This document shows, in pieces, positions 1 to 8,469 of a DNA stretch of 64,000 nt; the first letter of the stretch is position 1, and each line of letters starts with the position of its first letter. The notes under the pieces are model-generated. The model saw nothing but the letters and a program-made list of their open reading frames with translations. It searched no databases and had not been told where the DNA came from. Both the position numbers and the translations under genes were made by a program. The DNA comes from Woeseia sp. (GTDB lineage Bacteria; Pseudomonadota; Gammaproteobacteria; Steroidobacterales; Woeseiaceae), in the NCBI GenBank assembly GCA_021773015.1, contig JAJFKW010000001.1:3331305-3395304 (forward strand), in the 5' to 3' direction.

Positions 1-51
1 CAATGTGGTCGTTTTGTAACTCTGCATTGCGCAACGCTTAGACTATTCCCA

Positions 52-1332
52 TTAGTCGATAATCAAGCCTCGGGAAATCACGTGTCGCAAATCACGCAGA
101 CAGGTCAAATCGATCACTGGGTTGCATGGAAGCACGATGAGATCGGCTCGTTTGCCTACAGCAACCGTGCCTATCTCATCGGCGAGCATGAGGAGTTCGG
201 CACCACCTAAAGTCGCCATTCTAAGGACATCTTCGTTCGGAATTCCGGCATCCGCAATAGCTTCGATTTCATCGTAAATTGCGTTGGCCGGCAAGTCGTC
301 ACCAGCATCAGAATCTGTTCCGATGGCTAGCAAGGCACCGCTGTCAAACAATCTTTTGACTACTTTCCGTCGATTCTTAGCGCCCTGATCACGCAGTCTT
401 GAATTCGCCCAGGCTGCTTCAGCAAGTGACGTCGGAAGATTTTTGTCAAACCATACAAGTGTCGGAACATTCCAAATGTTCGCGTCGACCGTTTGTTCGA
501 TCAGCCAATCAATTTTCTGCCAATCAACATCGCCAGCACCAAACAACGATCGGAAATCAGATGCGTCAAGGTTTTGAGATGCTGGAGTTAGGGAACTGCC
601 GATATACTCGGTCAGATGTTCAATTGATCTGACAGAGGTACTAAGCATGTTTGTTAACCCGACATCGACTGGTGTGTGTCCACCGACTGGAAGCCCTAGC
701 TTTTTCGATTGGGCGACTACACCGAGAAAACCAGGTTCTTTTAGAAACGTATATATTTTGATCCAGTCAAAACCGGCGCGATGAAAATCCAAAATCGCTT
801 TCGCACCGTCATCTACCGTCGTCGGCGTAGCAAATCCCTCCCGCGGCGAACTCCAATTGCCGATGGTTGGAGCCGCGACCTTCAGACATGGGCCCACTTT
901 CGTTCCCGATTCGATTTCGTCGCGCCATTTAAGGAGAAATGCTCGACCATTCATCTCCCTGACGCACGTAATACCAGCGCGCAAGTAATCCTTCAGTGCG
1001 GCCGGCTCGGCGTGCCGCAAGTGTATGTGTGCGTCGACGAGACCAGGCATCAAGACGTGGCCGCCGGCATCTATTAGTTGCGAAGATTCGGGAATTCGAG
1101 TTTTTTGCCGATCGCCCATGGAAGAGATTCGGTCACCCCTGATGAGAATGGTCTGATCCAGAATCAGCCCACGCTCATCCATTGTGATTACGTCGACGCC
1201 AACGATGGCGAGTTCGGTACCGGACGATATTTCAGTCGAATCAATCGTAGAGCAGGAACACAATGCTGTCGCAAAGCAAAAAAGCAACCATTTGAAAGTC
1301 GGCAATACGCCCGCAATTACTGATTTGTCCAT
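52..1332 (-). CDS. Amidohydrolase-family lipoprotein (imidazolonepropionase-like metal-dependent hydrolase)
   Basis: 426 aa. It probably hydrolyses a cyclic amide or dipeptide-type substrate in the periplasm, but the substrate cannot be read from sequence. The N-terminus is hydrophobic and ends in a lipobox-like ALCSC near residue 26, so it is likely a lipoprotein. The metal-dependent amidohydrolase signature is present: HIH in GLVDAHIHLRH, a Lys in DWIKIYTF (often carboxylated in this family), later His in GGHTP and IEHLTE, and Asp in IGTDSDAG. The C-terminal ADLIVL segment is the usual composite beta-sandwich strand. Length is normal for the family. The ATG start is followed directly by the signal. 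It is transcribed leftward, separately from the AraC gene beside it. Confidence 0.85.
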   Translation of the reverse strand: MDKSVIAGVLPTFKWLLFCFATALCSCSTIDSTEISSGTELAIVGVDVITMDERGLILDQTILIRGDRISSMGDRQKTRIPESSQLIDAGGHVLMPGLVDAHIHLRHAEPAALKDYLRAGITCVREMNGRAFLLKWRDEIESGTKVGPCLKVAAPTIGNWSSPREGFATPTTVDDGAKAILDFHRAGFDWIKIYTFLKEPGFLGVVAQSKKLGLPVGGHTPVDVGLTNMLSTSVRSIEHLTEYIGSSLTPASQNLDASDFRSLFGAGDVDWQKIDWLIEQTVDANIWNVPTLVWFDKNLPTSLAEAAWANSRLRDQGAKNRRKVVKRLFDSGALLAIGTDSDAGDDLPANAIYDEIEAIADAGIPNEDVLRMATLGGAELLMLADEIGTVAVGKRADLIVLPCNPVIDLTCLRDLRHVISRGLIID

Positions 1333-1375
1333 GTCCCGAATATGCTTGACCTATGAACTCTAGTCTTGTCGAATC

Positions 1376-2188
1376 TTAACAATATCTTCGATTGTGACCC
1401 GAAATGTCCCTATATTCAGTGGCAGTTAATCCAACAGTTGCGCGGAATGTTCGACTGAAGCTACTTTGGTCCGAAAATCCGACCATCAGAGCTATATTGA
1501 TAAACTCGTGTTCTCCATTCTCGATTAGTTTGCACGCAGCGCCGATCCTTCGTTGTCTAATATACTCTCCGATAGTAAGCCCGAAGCATTGGCGAAATGT
1601 TCGTACCAAATGTCCCGGGTGTACACCAGCCTCCACCGCCAAATTGTCAAGGCGCTGTGTGCTCGCGTAGTTTCTGTACAAGAGTTCGCGTATTCTTAAT
1701 AACCACTGTGGTGCTTTCGGGTGCCGTCGAACTAGGGAGTTACTAAGCACCGAAAAAAATGATAGCAATAATTCGTCAACTACCAGAGAGGACGTTGTGT
1801 GCGCATTGCGAAATTCGAAAAGCAGATTGCGTGCGTCTATTTCGTGGCATCTCGGCGTGACGTAGGCCGGGCGATACAGGTTTGCAAGATCAGACATACC
1901 GCAGAGCCATGACTCGCCAATCTCAATATTCAAGCAACTACCACCATTCGACGTGAACCGATTTGCGTGTTGGTGACCTGGAGGGTGAAAGACAACATCG
2001 TTGTTCTTCACTTGTATTTCCGATCGACCGGAAATCTCCGTGAAAGCGGCCCCGATGTTCAGGCAAAAGTAACTGCGACCGTGTTCATGGGGTGGAATGA
2101 TCGCGTCAGAGCAATAGGTGGTATGGCTTGCCTGAAAATGCTTCCTAGATATTGCTGAATCATACCTGCCATAGTACGTATTATTCAC
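1376..2188 (-). CDS. AraC-family transcriptional regulator
   Basis: 270 aa. The C-terminal ~100 residues hold two helix-turn-helix motifs of the AraC/XylS type (LAVEAGVHPGHLVRTFRQCFG and the IALMVGFSDQSSFSRTF segment, ending in a PTEYR-like TATEYR). The N-terminal ~110 residues look like a small cupin sensor (PPHEHGRSYFCLNI, then FHPPGHQH), the usual ligand-binding half. The start used is a GTG; the Shine-Dalgarno before it is weak, so the start is uncertain. The effector and targets are unknown; nearest genes are a secreted amidohydrolase and a zinc peptidase. Confidence 0.85.
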   Translation of the reverse strand: MNNTYYGRYDSAISRKHFQASHTTYCSDAIIPPHEHGRSYFCLNIGAAFTEISGRSEIQVKNNDVVFHPPGHQHANRFTSNGGSCLNIEIGESWLCGMSDLANLYRPAYVTPRCHEIDARNLLFEFRNAHTTSSLVVDELLLSFFSVLSNSLVRRHPKAPQWLLRIRELLYRNYASTQRLDNLAVEAGVHPGHLVRTFRQCFGLTIGEYIRQRRIGAACKLIENGEHEFINIALMVGFSDQSSFSRTFRATVGLTATEYRDISGHNRRYC

Positions 2189-2236
2189 TTTTCGTTGGCC
2201 GAAACTGTTGTGCGAATAAAAACGCTGTGCGGCGTG

Positions 2237-3088
2237 TCATAAATTGCTGGTGGAAAAAGTATCGCATCGATCAGGGTTTCCGGTGCTAAGCCCGGTTCTG
2301 AACCATCGTTGACGCTGTGCCGACGTGCCGTGTGTAAATGACTCTGGTACGACGGTACCGCGGCTCTGTTTTTGCAACCGGTCATCACCAATTGCGCTAG
2401 CCGCATTCATTGCTTCTTCGACGTCACCTTCTTCAAGAATGCTACGGGCCTTGTCCGCACGATTTGCCCATACGCCTGCTAGGCAGTCGGCTTGCAGTTC
2501 CAGCCGCACAGACAGCCTGTTTCCTTCGGTCTGACTAACGCGTTGTTTTTGCTGATGTACTTTTCCGGAAATGCCGAGCAGGTTCTGCACGTGATGGGCT
2601 ATTTCATGAGCGACAACATACGCCTGTGCGAAATCACCCGGTGCCTGAAATTTCGTGCGCATGTCGTGATAGAAACTTAGGTCGATATACGCTTTTTGGT
2701 CGGCCGGGCAATAAAACGGGCCCATGGCCGCCTGCCCACGACCACATGCGGATTGTGTGCTGCCCGAAAACATTACCAATGTTGGTTCGCGGTATTGTTG
2801 ACCTTGCTCCGAGAAAATTTCGCGCCAAACGTCTTCGGTATCGGCGACAACCACTGCAACCATGTCCGCGAGTGGGTCGTCTTTGAGGTCTCCGGGTTGT
2901 GCCGGTGGTGTGTTTGACACGCTTGACGATTGCATTCCTTCAATTAGAAATGAAGGGTCTACGCCGAAATACATGGCGACCAAGACCAGTACAATGCTGC
3001 CGATCCCGCCGCCCAAAATTCCCTTTCGGCCACCCGAGCGGCGCCGGTCCTCAATGTTCCTGCTTCGTCGTCCGTCGCGCCAACGCAT
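2237..3088 (-). CDS. YpfJ-type neutral zinc metallopeptidase
   Basis: 283 aa, close to the usual length of the YpfJ/KPN_00309 family. The first ~30 residues are very basic (Arg-rich DGRRSRNIEDRR), followed by one membrane segment (about 33-45), so the enzyme is anchored with its catalytic domain in the periplasm. The zinc site HEIAHH lies at about residues 161-166, and the downstream LQADCLAG supplies the expected Glu-Leu-Gln-Ala-Asp region. Two Cys flank the family's conserved CGRGQ...FYCPAD stretch. ATG start with a weak GCGGGT-like ribosome site. Family function is poorly known. Confidence 0.88.
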   Translation of the reverse strand: MRWRDGRRSRNIEDRRRSGGRKGILGGGIGSIVLVLVAMYFGVDPSFLIEGMQSSSVSNTPPAQPGDLKDDPLADMVAVVVADTEDVWREIFSEQGQQYREPTLVMFSGSTQSACGRGQAAMGPFYCPADQKAYIDLSFYHDMRTKFQAPGDFAQAYVVAHEIAHHVQNLLGISGKVHQQKQRVSQTEGNRLSVRLELQADCLAGVWANRADKARSILEEGDVEEAMNAASAIGDDRLQKQSRGTVVPESFTHGTSAQRQRWFRTGLSTGNPDRCDTFSTSNL

Positions 3089-3327
3089 AAAATACCCGCC
3101 ATTTCATCAACTATTGGATCGTCTGTATTGTAGTTTAGGGCGATTTACTCGGCCAATCATTTATCGCAACCTGGCAAAGATTCGGCGGTTCGCCGTGAGA
3201 TTCAACCCGATATTCGAAGCAGAAGGCGTTCGACAAGCGCAGTCAGCACATGCGATAGTCGTAGGCTCTATAGCATTCGCGTAGTTTGACGACGAACAAT
3301 ATCGACATAAAGAGAAATAGAGCAATT

Positions 3328-3780
3328 ATGACCTGGACAATATACTTATCTGGCGAAATTCATTCCGATTGGCGCCAACAAATCATGCATGGCGTGGAAG
3401 TGGCCGGACTGCCCGTTACATTCACGTCGCCAATCACAAATCACGAAGCAAGCGATGCAGCGGGTGACGTGCTTGGTGAAGAAACGAGTAACTTCTGGCG
3501 TGACCACAAATCATCAAAAGTTAACGGTATTCGGACCAAGACGATGCTGGAAGCTTGCGACCTAGCCATCGTTCGTTTTGGTGAGAAGTTCAAACAGTGG
3601 AATGCCGCGTTCGATGCAGGCTATTGTGCGGCCATTGGCAAGCCGTACATCACGTTACACGATGCAAATATTGTTCATCCACTTAAAGAGGTAGACGCTG
3701 CCGCAATGGCGTGGGCGCAAACACCAGAGCAGGTAGTCGAAATACTAAAATACGTTACCGGCGATGCATCTGCCAAGTAA
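3328..3780 (+). CDS. YtoQ family protein
   Basis: 150 aa from the ATG. An upstream in-frame TTG (3286) would add 14 polar residues not expected for the family, so the ATG is preferred. The sequence opens WTIYLSGEIHSDWR and carries GEKFKQWNAAFDAG and KPYITLHD, which are hallmarks of the YtoQ family. These resemble nucleoside 2-deoxyribosyltransferase-like folds, but the biochemical role is not established. It stands alone between the zinc peptidase (divergent) and the prolyl oligopeptidase (convergent). Confidence 0.85.
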   Translation: MTWTIYLSGEIHSDWRQQIMHGVEVAGLPVTFTSPITNHEASDAAGDVLGEETSNFWRDHKSSKVNGIRTKTMLEACDLAIVRFGEKFKQWNAAFDAGYCAAIGKPYITLHDANIVHPLKEVDAAAMAWAQTPEQVVEILKYVTGDASAK

Positions 3781-3805
3781 GGACAATACTGAGAATCAAC
3801 GAACG

Positions 3806-5959
3806 TTACTCGCTGTATCCTTCGGGCAGCTGGAATTGTAAGTTTCGCAATAGAAATGCCCATCGATCCGCATATTCCGCTATGACTTTTTCCGTTGGGA
3901 CGCCCGCACCATGACCAGCGCGCGTTTCGATGCGAATTAACACCGGTGCGTTGCTTCCCTGTGCGGCTTGAATGGCAGCCGCATACTTAAAACTGTGTCC
4001 TGGTACAACGCGATCGTCGGTATCGGCGGTAGTCACGAGTACAGCGGGGTAATTCTCGCCCTGCTTAATATTGTGGTACGGCGAATACGCGTAAAGTGCC
4101 TTGAATTCGTCCGGCTCAGCCGATGAACCGTAGTCGTCAACCCAAAAACGCCCGGCGGTAAATTCTTGAAAACGCAGCATATCCATGACGCCAACAGCCG
4201 GGATAGCAGCCGCAAATAGCTCTGGTCGTTGATTTACAACCGCGCCGACTAATAAGCCACCATTGCTGCCACCGAAGATCGCGAGCTTGCTTTCGTTGGT
4301 GTAGTTGTTCTTAACTAAATACTCACCAGCAGCAATAAAATCGTCAAAAACATTTTGCTTGTTAAGTTTTGTGCCGGCCTTATGCCACTCTTCTCCGTAC
4401 TCACCGCCCCCACGCAAATTGGCAACTGCGTAGATGCCGCCCATCTCCATCCAAGCGAGTCTAGTAGTCGCAAACTTCGGCGTCAGCGAAATGTCAAATC
4501 CGCCGTAGCCGTAGAGTAATGTTGGTCGGTTACCATCGACGACGACATCCTTGCGGTGCGAAATGAACATTGGCACCTTCGTACCATCTTTCGAATGGTA
4601 AAAGACTTGCTTGACCGTATATTCGTCGCTATCAAAATCCATTCTTGCGCGTTTGAATTCGCTTGTGTTGCCACTTACAACATCCAATCGGCTAATGGTC
4701 GGCGGCGTATCGTAGCTTTCATAAGTGAAAAACGTTTCAGGATTATCCGCGGTGCCGTCAAATCCTGTTGCCGTACCGATGCCCGGCAGATCCACAGTAC
4801 CAAGCTGCTCGCCGTCGGTGCCATAAACCTTAACTAGGGACCAGGCATCTTGCATGTATTCGCCAATGATGCGACCACCGATTAGACTGGCCTCCGCAAG
4901 TACATCTTCTGCTTGCCCAATGACTTCGCGTAATGCGCCGTCCTTCGTAACATCGATAGCTACAAGTCGACCGCGAGGTGCGGAGTTGTTTGTTCTGAAA
5001 AATAATTCATTGCCGGTGCTGCCAACCAATGTGTAATCGAAATCGAAGCCGCTTACTAGCATGACGGGTTCGGCGCCTTCGTCATGCAAATCTTGGTACA
5101 CAATTTGGTACCGGCTGTCCGTTCCCTTCCATATAGTGATAACCAGGAATCGACCGTCGTCGGTGACTTGGCCAAAGTAACCCCACTCCGGATTTTCGGG
5201 ATGCGTATAGATAAGCTTGTCGGCGTCTTGCGGCGTTCCAACTACATGAAAATACACCGCTTGATTCTTGTTTAACGATTGAAATTTCTCGTCGTCGTCA
5301 GTCGCTGGGTACCGACTATAGTAAAACCCGGAACCATCTGCAGCCCACGCGAGGAGGGTAAACTTCAACCACTCCAGTTTGTCAGGCAATATTTCGCCCG
5401 TTTTAAGATTCAGAATTCGTGCGGTCCTCCAATCCGACCCACCGTCTTGAACCAGGTAGGCGAAATAATTGCCGGTCGGACTTGGATAATAGGCGGCGAG
5501 CGCTACGGTACCGTCGTCGGACCACGAGTTTGGATCAACCAGCAATTGCGGATCGTCGTCTAACGTATTCTGAACGTAGACTACATCCTGATTTTGCAAC
5601 CCATCGTTGTAGCTGTAGAAGTATCGTCCGCCACGCTTAACCGGAAGTTCGAACCGCTCGTAGTTCCATAATTCAGTCAGTCGTTTTGATATCGGTTCGC
5701 GTTCGTCAATACTGTTTAAGTAGGCAAACGTTACTTCATTCTGGCTGCTCACCCAACGGCTGACGTCGTCGCTTTCTCTCACATCGTCTTCGAGCCAGCG
5801 ATAGGGATCTGCGACGACAGTGCCGTGATAAGTGTCAGTGTGTTCGACCGTAGTCGTATTTGGATACTGAATTTCGATTGCCTCTTGCGTGGAGTCTTTG
5901 TCGCCACAGGCGACGAGTGTCAGAGTGAATAGAGCACTCACAGTTGCTTGCCAATTCAT
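3806..5959 (-). CDS. Prolyl oligopeptidase family serine peptidase (S9A), lipoprotein
   Basis: 717 aa, the usual size of prolyl oligopeptidase. It cleaves short peptides after proline, probably in the periplasm since the N-terminus is a signal ending in a lipobox-like LVAC at about residue 18. The N-terminal part (YPNTTTVEHTDTYHG, DPYRWLED) and central beta-propeller are followed by the alpha/beta-hydrolase domain. The nucleophile is in GGSNGG (Ser near 563), Asp is in TADTDDRVVP (near 646) and His in RAGHGAG (near 682). A GAAGGAAT ribosome site sits just before the ATG. Its 3' end faces the YtoQ gene. Confidence 0.93.
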   Translation of the reverse strand: MNWQATVSALFTLTLVACGDKDSTQEAIEIQYPNTTTVEHTDTYHGTVVADPYRWLEDDVRESDDVSRWVSSQNEVTFAYLNSIDEREPISKRLTELWNYERFELPVKRGGRYFYSYNDGLQNQDVVYVQNTLDDDPQLLVDPNSWSDDGTVALAAYYPSPTGNYFAYLVQDGGSDWRTARILNLKTGEILPDKLEWLKFTLLAWAADGSGFYYSRYPATDDDEKFQSLNKNQAVYFHVVGTPQDADKLIYTHPENPEWGYFGQVTDDGRFLVITIWKGTDSRYQIVYQDLHDEGAEPVMLVSGFDFDYTLVGSTGNELFFRTNNSAPRGRLVAIDVTKDGALREVIGQAEDVLAEASLIGGRIIGEYMQDAWSLVKVYGTDGEQLGTVDLPGIGTATGFDGTADNPETFFTYESYDTPPTISRLDVVSGNTSEFKRARMDFDSDEYTVKQVFYHSKDGTKVPMFISHRKDVVVDGNRPTLLYGYGGFDISLTPKFATTRLAWMEMGGIYAVANLRGGGEYGEEWHKAGTKLNKQNVFDDFIAAGEYLVKNNYTNESKLAIFGGSNGGLLVGAVVNQRPELFAAAIPAVGVMDMLRFQEFTAGRFWVDDYGSSAEPDEFKALYAYSPYHNIKQGENYPAVLVTTADTDDRVVPGHSFKYAAAIQAAQGSNAPVLIRIETRAGHGAGVPTEKVIAEYADRWAFLLRNLQFQLPEGYSE

Positions 5960-6146
5960 GACGATTCCTTCGCGCCGAACGATTCCGATGGAGCCGTATT
6001 GTTGGCAAACGAACGTCGCAGGTCAATGGCTATGCCCAGGCAATTGATGATATGGCGACAAAACTTGCTATCGGGGCCCGTCACGGATACACGGGCTGCG
6101 GAAGTGTTAGAATTGCTGCGAGAGAGCGCCAATTTAAGGAATCAAT

Positions 6147-6485
6147 ATGAGCGTCGGTAGTTCGCAGTCCGTAATCCTAAGTAACACAGAGAGCATTCCA
6201 GGAAGACAAATTGTCGAATTTTATGGTGTTGTTACCGGCAATACGGTTCGCGCGAAACACGTTGGCCGGGACATCATGGCGGGCCTCAAGAACATCGTGG
6301 GCGGTGAATTGAAGGGCTATACCGAGCTATTGCAGGATTCTCGCAAGGAAGCGACCGATCGTATGATTGAGCAGGCACATTCCATGGGTGCGAATGCGGT
6401 TGTAAACGTCCGATTTGCGACAAGCTCGATATCACAAGGGGCAGCAGAACTTTTTGCCTATGGCACCGCAGTACGCATTGCCTAG
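6147..6485 (+). CDS. YbjQ family (UPF0145) protein
   Basis: 112 aa. It matches the small YbjQ/UPF0145 family: STESIPG-like NTESIPGRQIVEFYG, the conserved KNIVGGELKGYTELL core and a C-terminal MGANAVVNVRFATSSI. These proteins form pentameric rings; their cellular role is uncertain. AAGGAAT precedes the ATG. It is the first of three rightward genes with a paralogue and an M48 peptidase. Confidence 0.88.
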   Translation: MSVGSSQSVILSNTESIPGRQIVEFYGVVTGNTVRAKHVGRDIMAGLKNIVGGELKGYTELLQDSRKEATDRMIEQAHSMGANAVVNVRFATSSISQGAAELFAYGTAVRIA

Positions 6486-6503
6486 CGCGCAGCGACGATT
6501 TCG

Positions 6504-6968
6504 ATGATTGAAATACTTCTAAACTTCGGACTACCGATTCTCATAATGCTCATCGCGTTTTTCGTGGGCAGTCGAATTGAAAAGCGGCACTTCGAGGACA
6601 TCCAAAATAGGGAAGAAGCGCTGCACGGATTTCCTGCCGTATCATTCGAAAAGTTACCGGCGGATTGGAAGGTGGGTTCTGTCGACTTGGTGAGCGGTAG
6701 CGTCGTCATTTCGCTTGACTATTTTAAGAGAATTATTGCCGGTCTTCGCGGTCTCATTGGCGGCCGTATCAAGACGTATGAGCCGCTACTGGAAAGAGCC
6801 CGCAGAGAGGCATTACTACGCATGACCGAAAGTGCGAAGTCCCAAGGGTTTGACGCAGTTGTCAACGTTCGCCTTGAAACATCGCGGCTTGCCAATTCTG
6901 CTCGTAATGGCAAAGGTACGGCAGGAATTGAAATATTGGCATTCGGAACTGCTTTAAGCTTAAGTTGA
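6504..6968 (+). CDS. Membrane-anchored YbjQ-family paralogue
   Basis: 154 aa. An N-terminal membrane helix (about 4-22, LNFGLPILIMLIAFFVG) is followed by a short charged linker and a YbjQ domain (FKRIIAGLRGLIGGRIKTYEPLLERAR, then GFDAVVNVRLETS). The domain is about 40% like the preceding gene by eye, suggesting an old duplication that gained a membrane anchor. It lies 18 bases after its paralogue and 19 before the M48 peptidase gene, so the three are probably cotranscribed. Confidence 0.82.
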   Translation: MIEILLNFGLPILIMLIAFFVGSRIEKRHFEDIQNREEALHGFPAVSFEKLPADWKVGSVDLVSGSVVISLDYFKRIIAGLRGLIGGRIKTYEPLLERARREALLRMTESAKSQGFDAVVNVRLETSRLANSARNGKGTAGIEILAFGTALSLS

Positions 6969-6987
6969 ATTCTCAAGCGTATTACCG

Positions 6988-7827
6988 ATGAAATTCATAC
7001 CGCGCAAACCCCGCGAAGGTATAAATGTCAGTGATGTCCATCCACTCGCGGAGGCAGGCGCGCTGGTAGCTGGGCTTTCTATCATATTCACGGTCGTTGC
7101 GGTGGCACTTTTCTATGCCGTGGAACTTGCACTCCTATCCATATCTGTTGAGACGGAGGTGCAATTGTTCGAAAATTGGGCACCTGATGATTTGCTTTCC
7201 GTCAGCGCTGACGACGAGCGAAAAACACAGGCGCAGGAAATTCTCCGACGGTTAGTGGCGCATTGGGGAGATGCGCCATATCAGTTTAGATTAGAAATTG
7301 TCGAATCAGACGTACCCAATGCAATGGCATATCCGGGGGGACTGATTGTTGTAACAACCGAGCTGCTCGATGGTGTGGCGTCCGAAAACGAGCTGGCGTT
7401 TGTGTTGGGACACGAGTTGGGCCATTTCCGAAACCGAGATCACTTACGGATGTTGGGGCGTGTTGCGGTCATTGGTTTGGTATTTGTCGCGGCGACCGGC
7501 ACTGATGGCGGCGCAGCACTGGGTGTGAGAATTGCGGACATCGCCCAACGCAGTTTCAGTCGCGGGCAGGAATCAGCGGCAGACGAATTCGGCTTACAGG
7601 TTGTCAATGCAGAATACGGGCATGTTGATCATTCGTGGAATTTCTTCGATCGACTGAACGATGGCGACTTACGCTCATCCAAATTTATTGCCTACTTGTC
7701 GACGCATCCTTCTGCGGCGGATCGATCCGATCGACTGAAGGTACTTGCTCATGATCAGGGTTGGCCGTTGTCGGGACCTACGATTCAGCTCAACTGGATA
7801 AATATTTCCTCTCCAGCGGATCCGTAA
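6988..7827 (+). CDS. M48 family zinc metallopeptidase
   Basis: 279 aa. One N-terminal membrane segment (about 27-52) anchors the protein. The catalytic HELGH is at about residue 142, and the third ligand Glu is in ESAADEFG (about 198). YPGGLIVVTTELLDG upstream is typical of Ste24/BepA/LoiP-like M48 peptidases. The C-terminal segment STHPSAADRSDRL is also a family signature. It is probably an envelope quality-control protease; pairing with membrane YbjQ proteins hints at joint action, which is inference only. Confidence 0.9.
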   Translation: MKFIPRKPREGINVSDVHPLAEAGALVAGLSIIFTVVAVALFYAVELALLSISVETEVQLFENWAPDDLLSVSADDERKTQAQEILRRLVAHWGDAPYQFRLEIVESDVPNAMAYPGGLIVVTTELLDGVASENELAFVLGHELGHFRNRDHLRMLGRVAVIGLVFVAATGTDGGAALGVRIADIAQRSFSRGQESAADEFGLQVVNAEYGHVDHSWNFFDRLNDGDLRSSKFIAYLSTHPSAADRSDRLKVLAHDQGWPLSGPTIQLNWINISSPADP

Positions 7828-7865
7828 ATCAGCAATGGCACGCACGGCCGAGCAACGCACGGGCG

Positions 7866-8465
7866 TTAGAGTAAAGCGGCCCGCAGAAATGCCACGAGTT
7901 CCTGTCGTGCGCGCTCCTGATTACTCCAAAGATGATATTCCTTAGACGGCGTGGCGGTGGTCAGCAGCCGAATGCTCTGTGCCTCCGCTAGAAGTCGTAT
8001 CTGATCTATAGTTACCTCGTAGTAGGCATCCGCCGCAGAAGCAACCGGTTTTAGATATACCGCTTTGCTGGCGCCGATCGCGTTTGGCGTCCAACCGGAT
8101 AGCTGCAGATTTAGCGGCTCGCCATCGGCAAAAACGGTGACCGTGTCGAACCCGCCGCGTTGGTTTGTCGAATCAGGGTCTTGCACTGTACTCCACACGC
8201 CAACCCACAGAAAATACCGGAACTGCCCGCTCCGATTGACCTCAATTGGTCCGAGCTGCACGTAGTCGCGAGCGTAAGCGGCGTACGCTGAATTGTCCCG
8301 GTATAAAAGTATGGGAGTGATATTGCTGGTGACGGTGTTGCCGGTTCGCGGATCTAGGTAAATGCTAGTTAACTTCGATGTCGACGCGCAGGCGGTAATA
8401 GTGACGACGAGGACTGTCGCTAGCGCCGGCAGCCCGACTCGCTTATGAGCGTTTAGAAATCGCAT
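7866..8465 (-). CDS. Uncharacterised lipoprotein at the end of the multiheme cytochrome operon
   Basis: 199 aa from the ATG; a longer frame overlapping the upstream gene is not preferred because the signal peptide starts here. The signal ends in the lipobox ITAC (about residue 24). The body is beta-rich with no motif I recognise; it contains no CXXCH. Its start lies only 4 bases after the stop of the outer-membrane barrel gene, with no clear Shine-Dalgarno, so translation is likely coupled. Position suggests it is an accessory, perhaps an assembly lipoprotein, of the outer-membrane end of the cytochrome system. Confidence 0.7.
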   Translation of the reverse strand: MRFLNAHKRVGLPALATVLVVTITACASTSKLTSIYLDPRTGNTVTSNITPILLYRDNSAYAAYARDYVQLGPIEVNRSGQFRYFLWVGVWSTVQDPDSTNQRGGFDTVTVFADGEPLNLQLSGWTPNAIGASKAVYLKPVASAADAYYEVTIDQIRLLAEAQSIRLLTTATPSKEYHLWSNQERARQELVAFLRAALL

Positions 8466-8469
8466 GCTA

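Noticed and set aside
2185-2406. 73-codon frame on the minus strand overlapping the end of the YpfJ-type gene
   Set aside because: Overlaps a clear gene in another frame and has no recognisable features.
5948-6160. 70-codon frame on the + strand before the first YbjQ gene
   Set aside because: Straddles the promoter region of the prolyl oligopeptidase and the YbjQ start; no ribosome site or family match.
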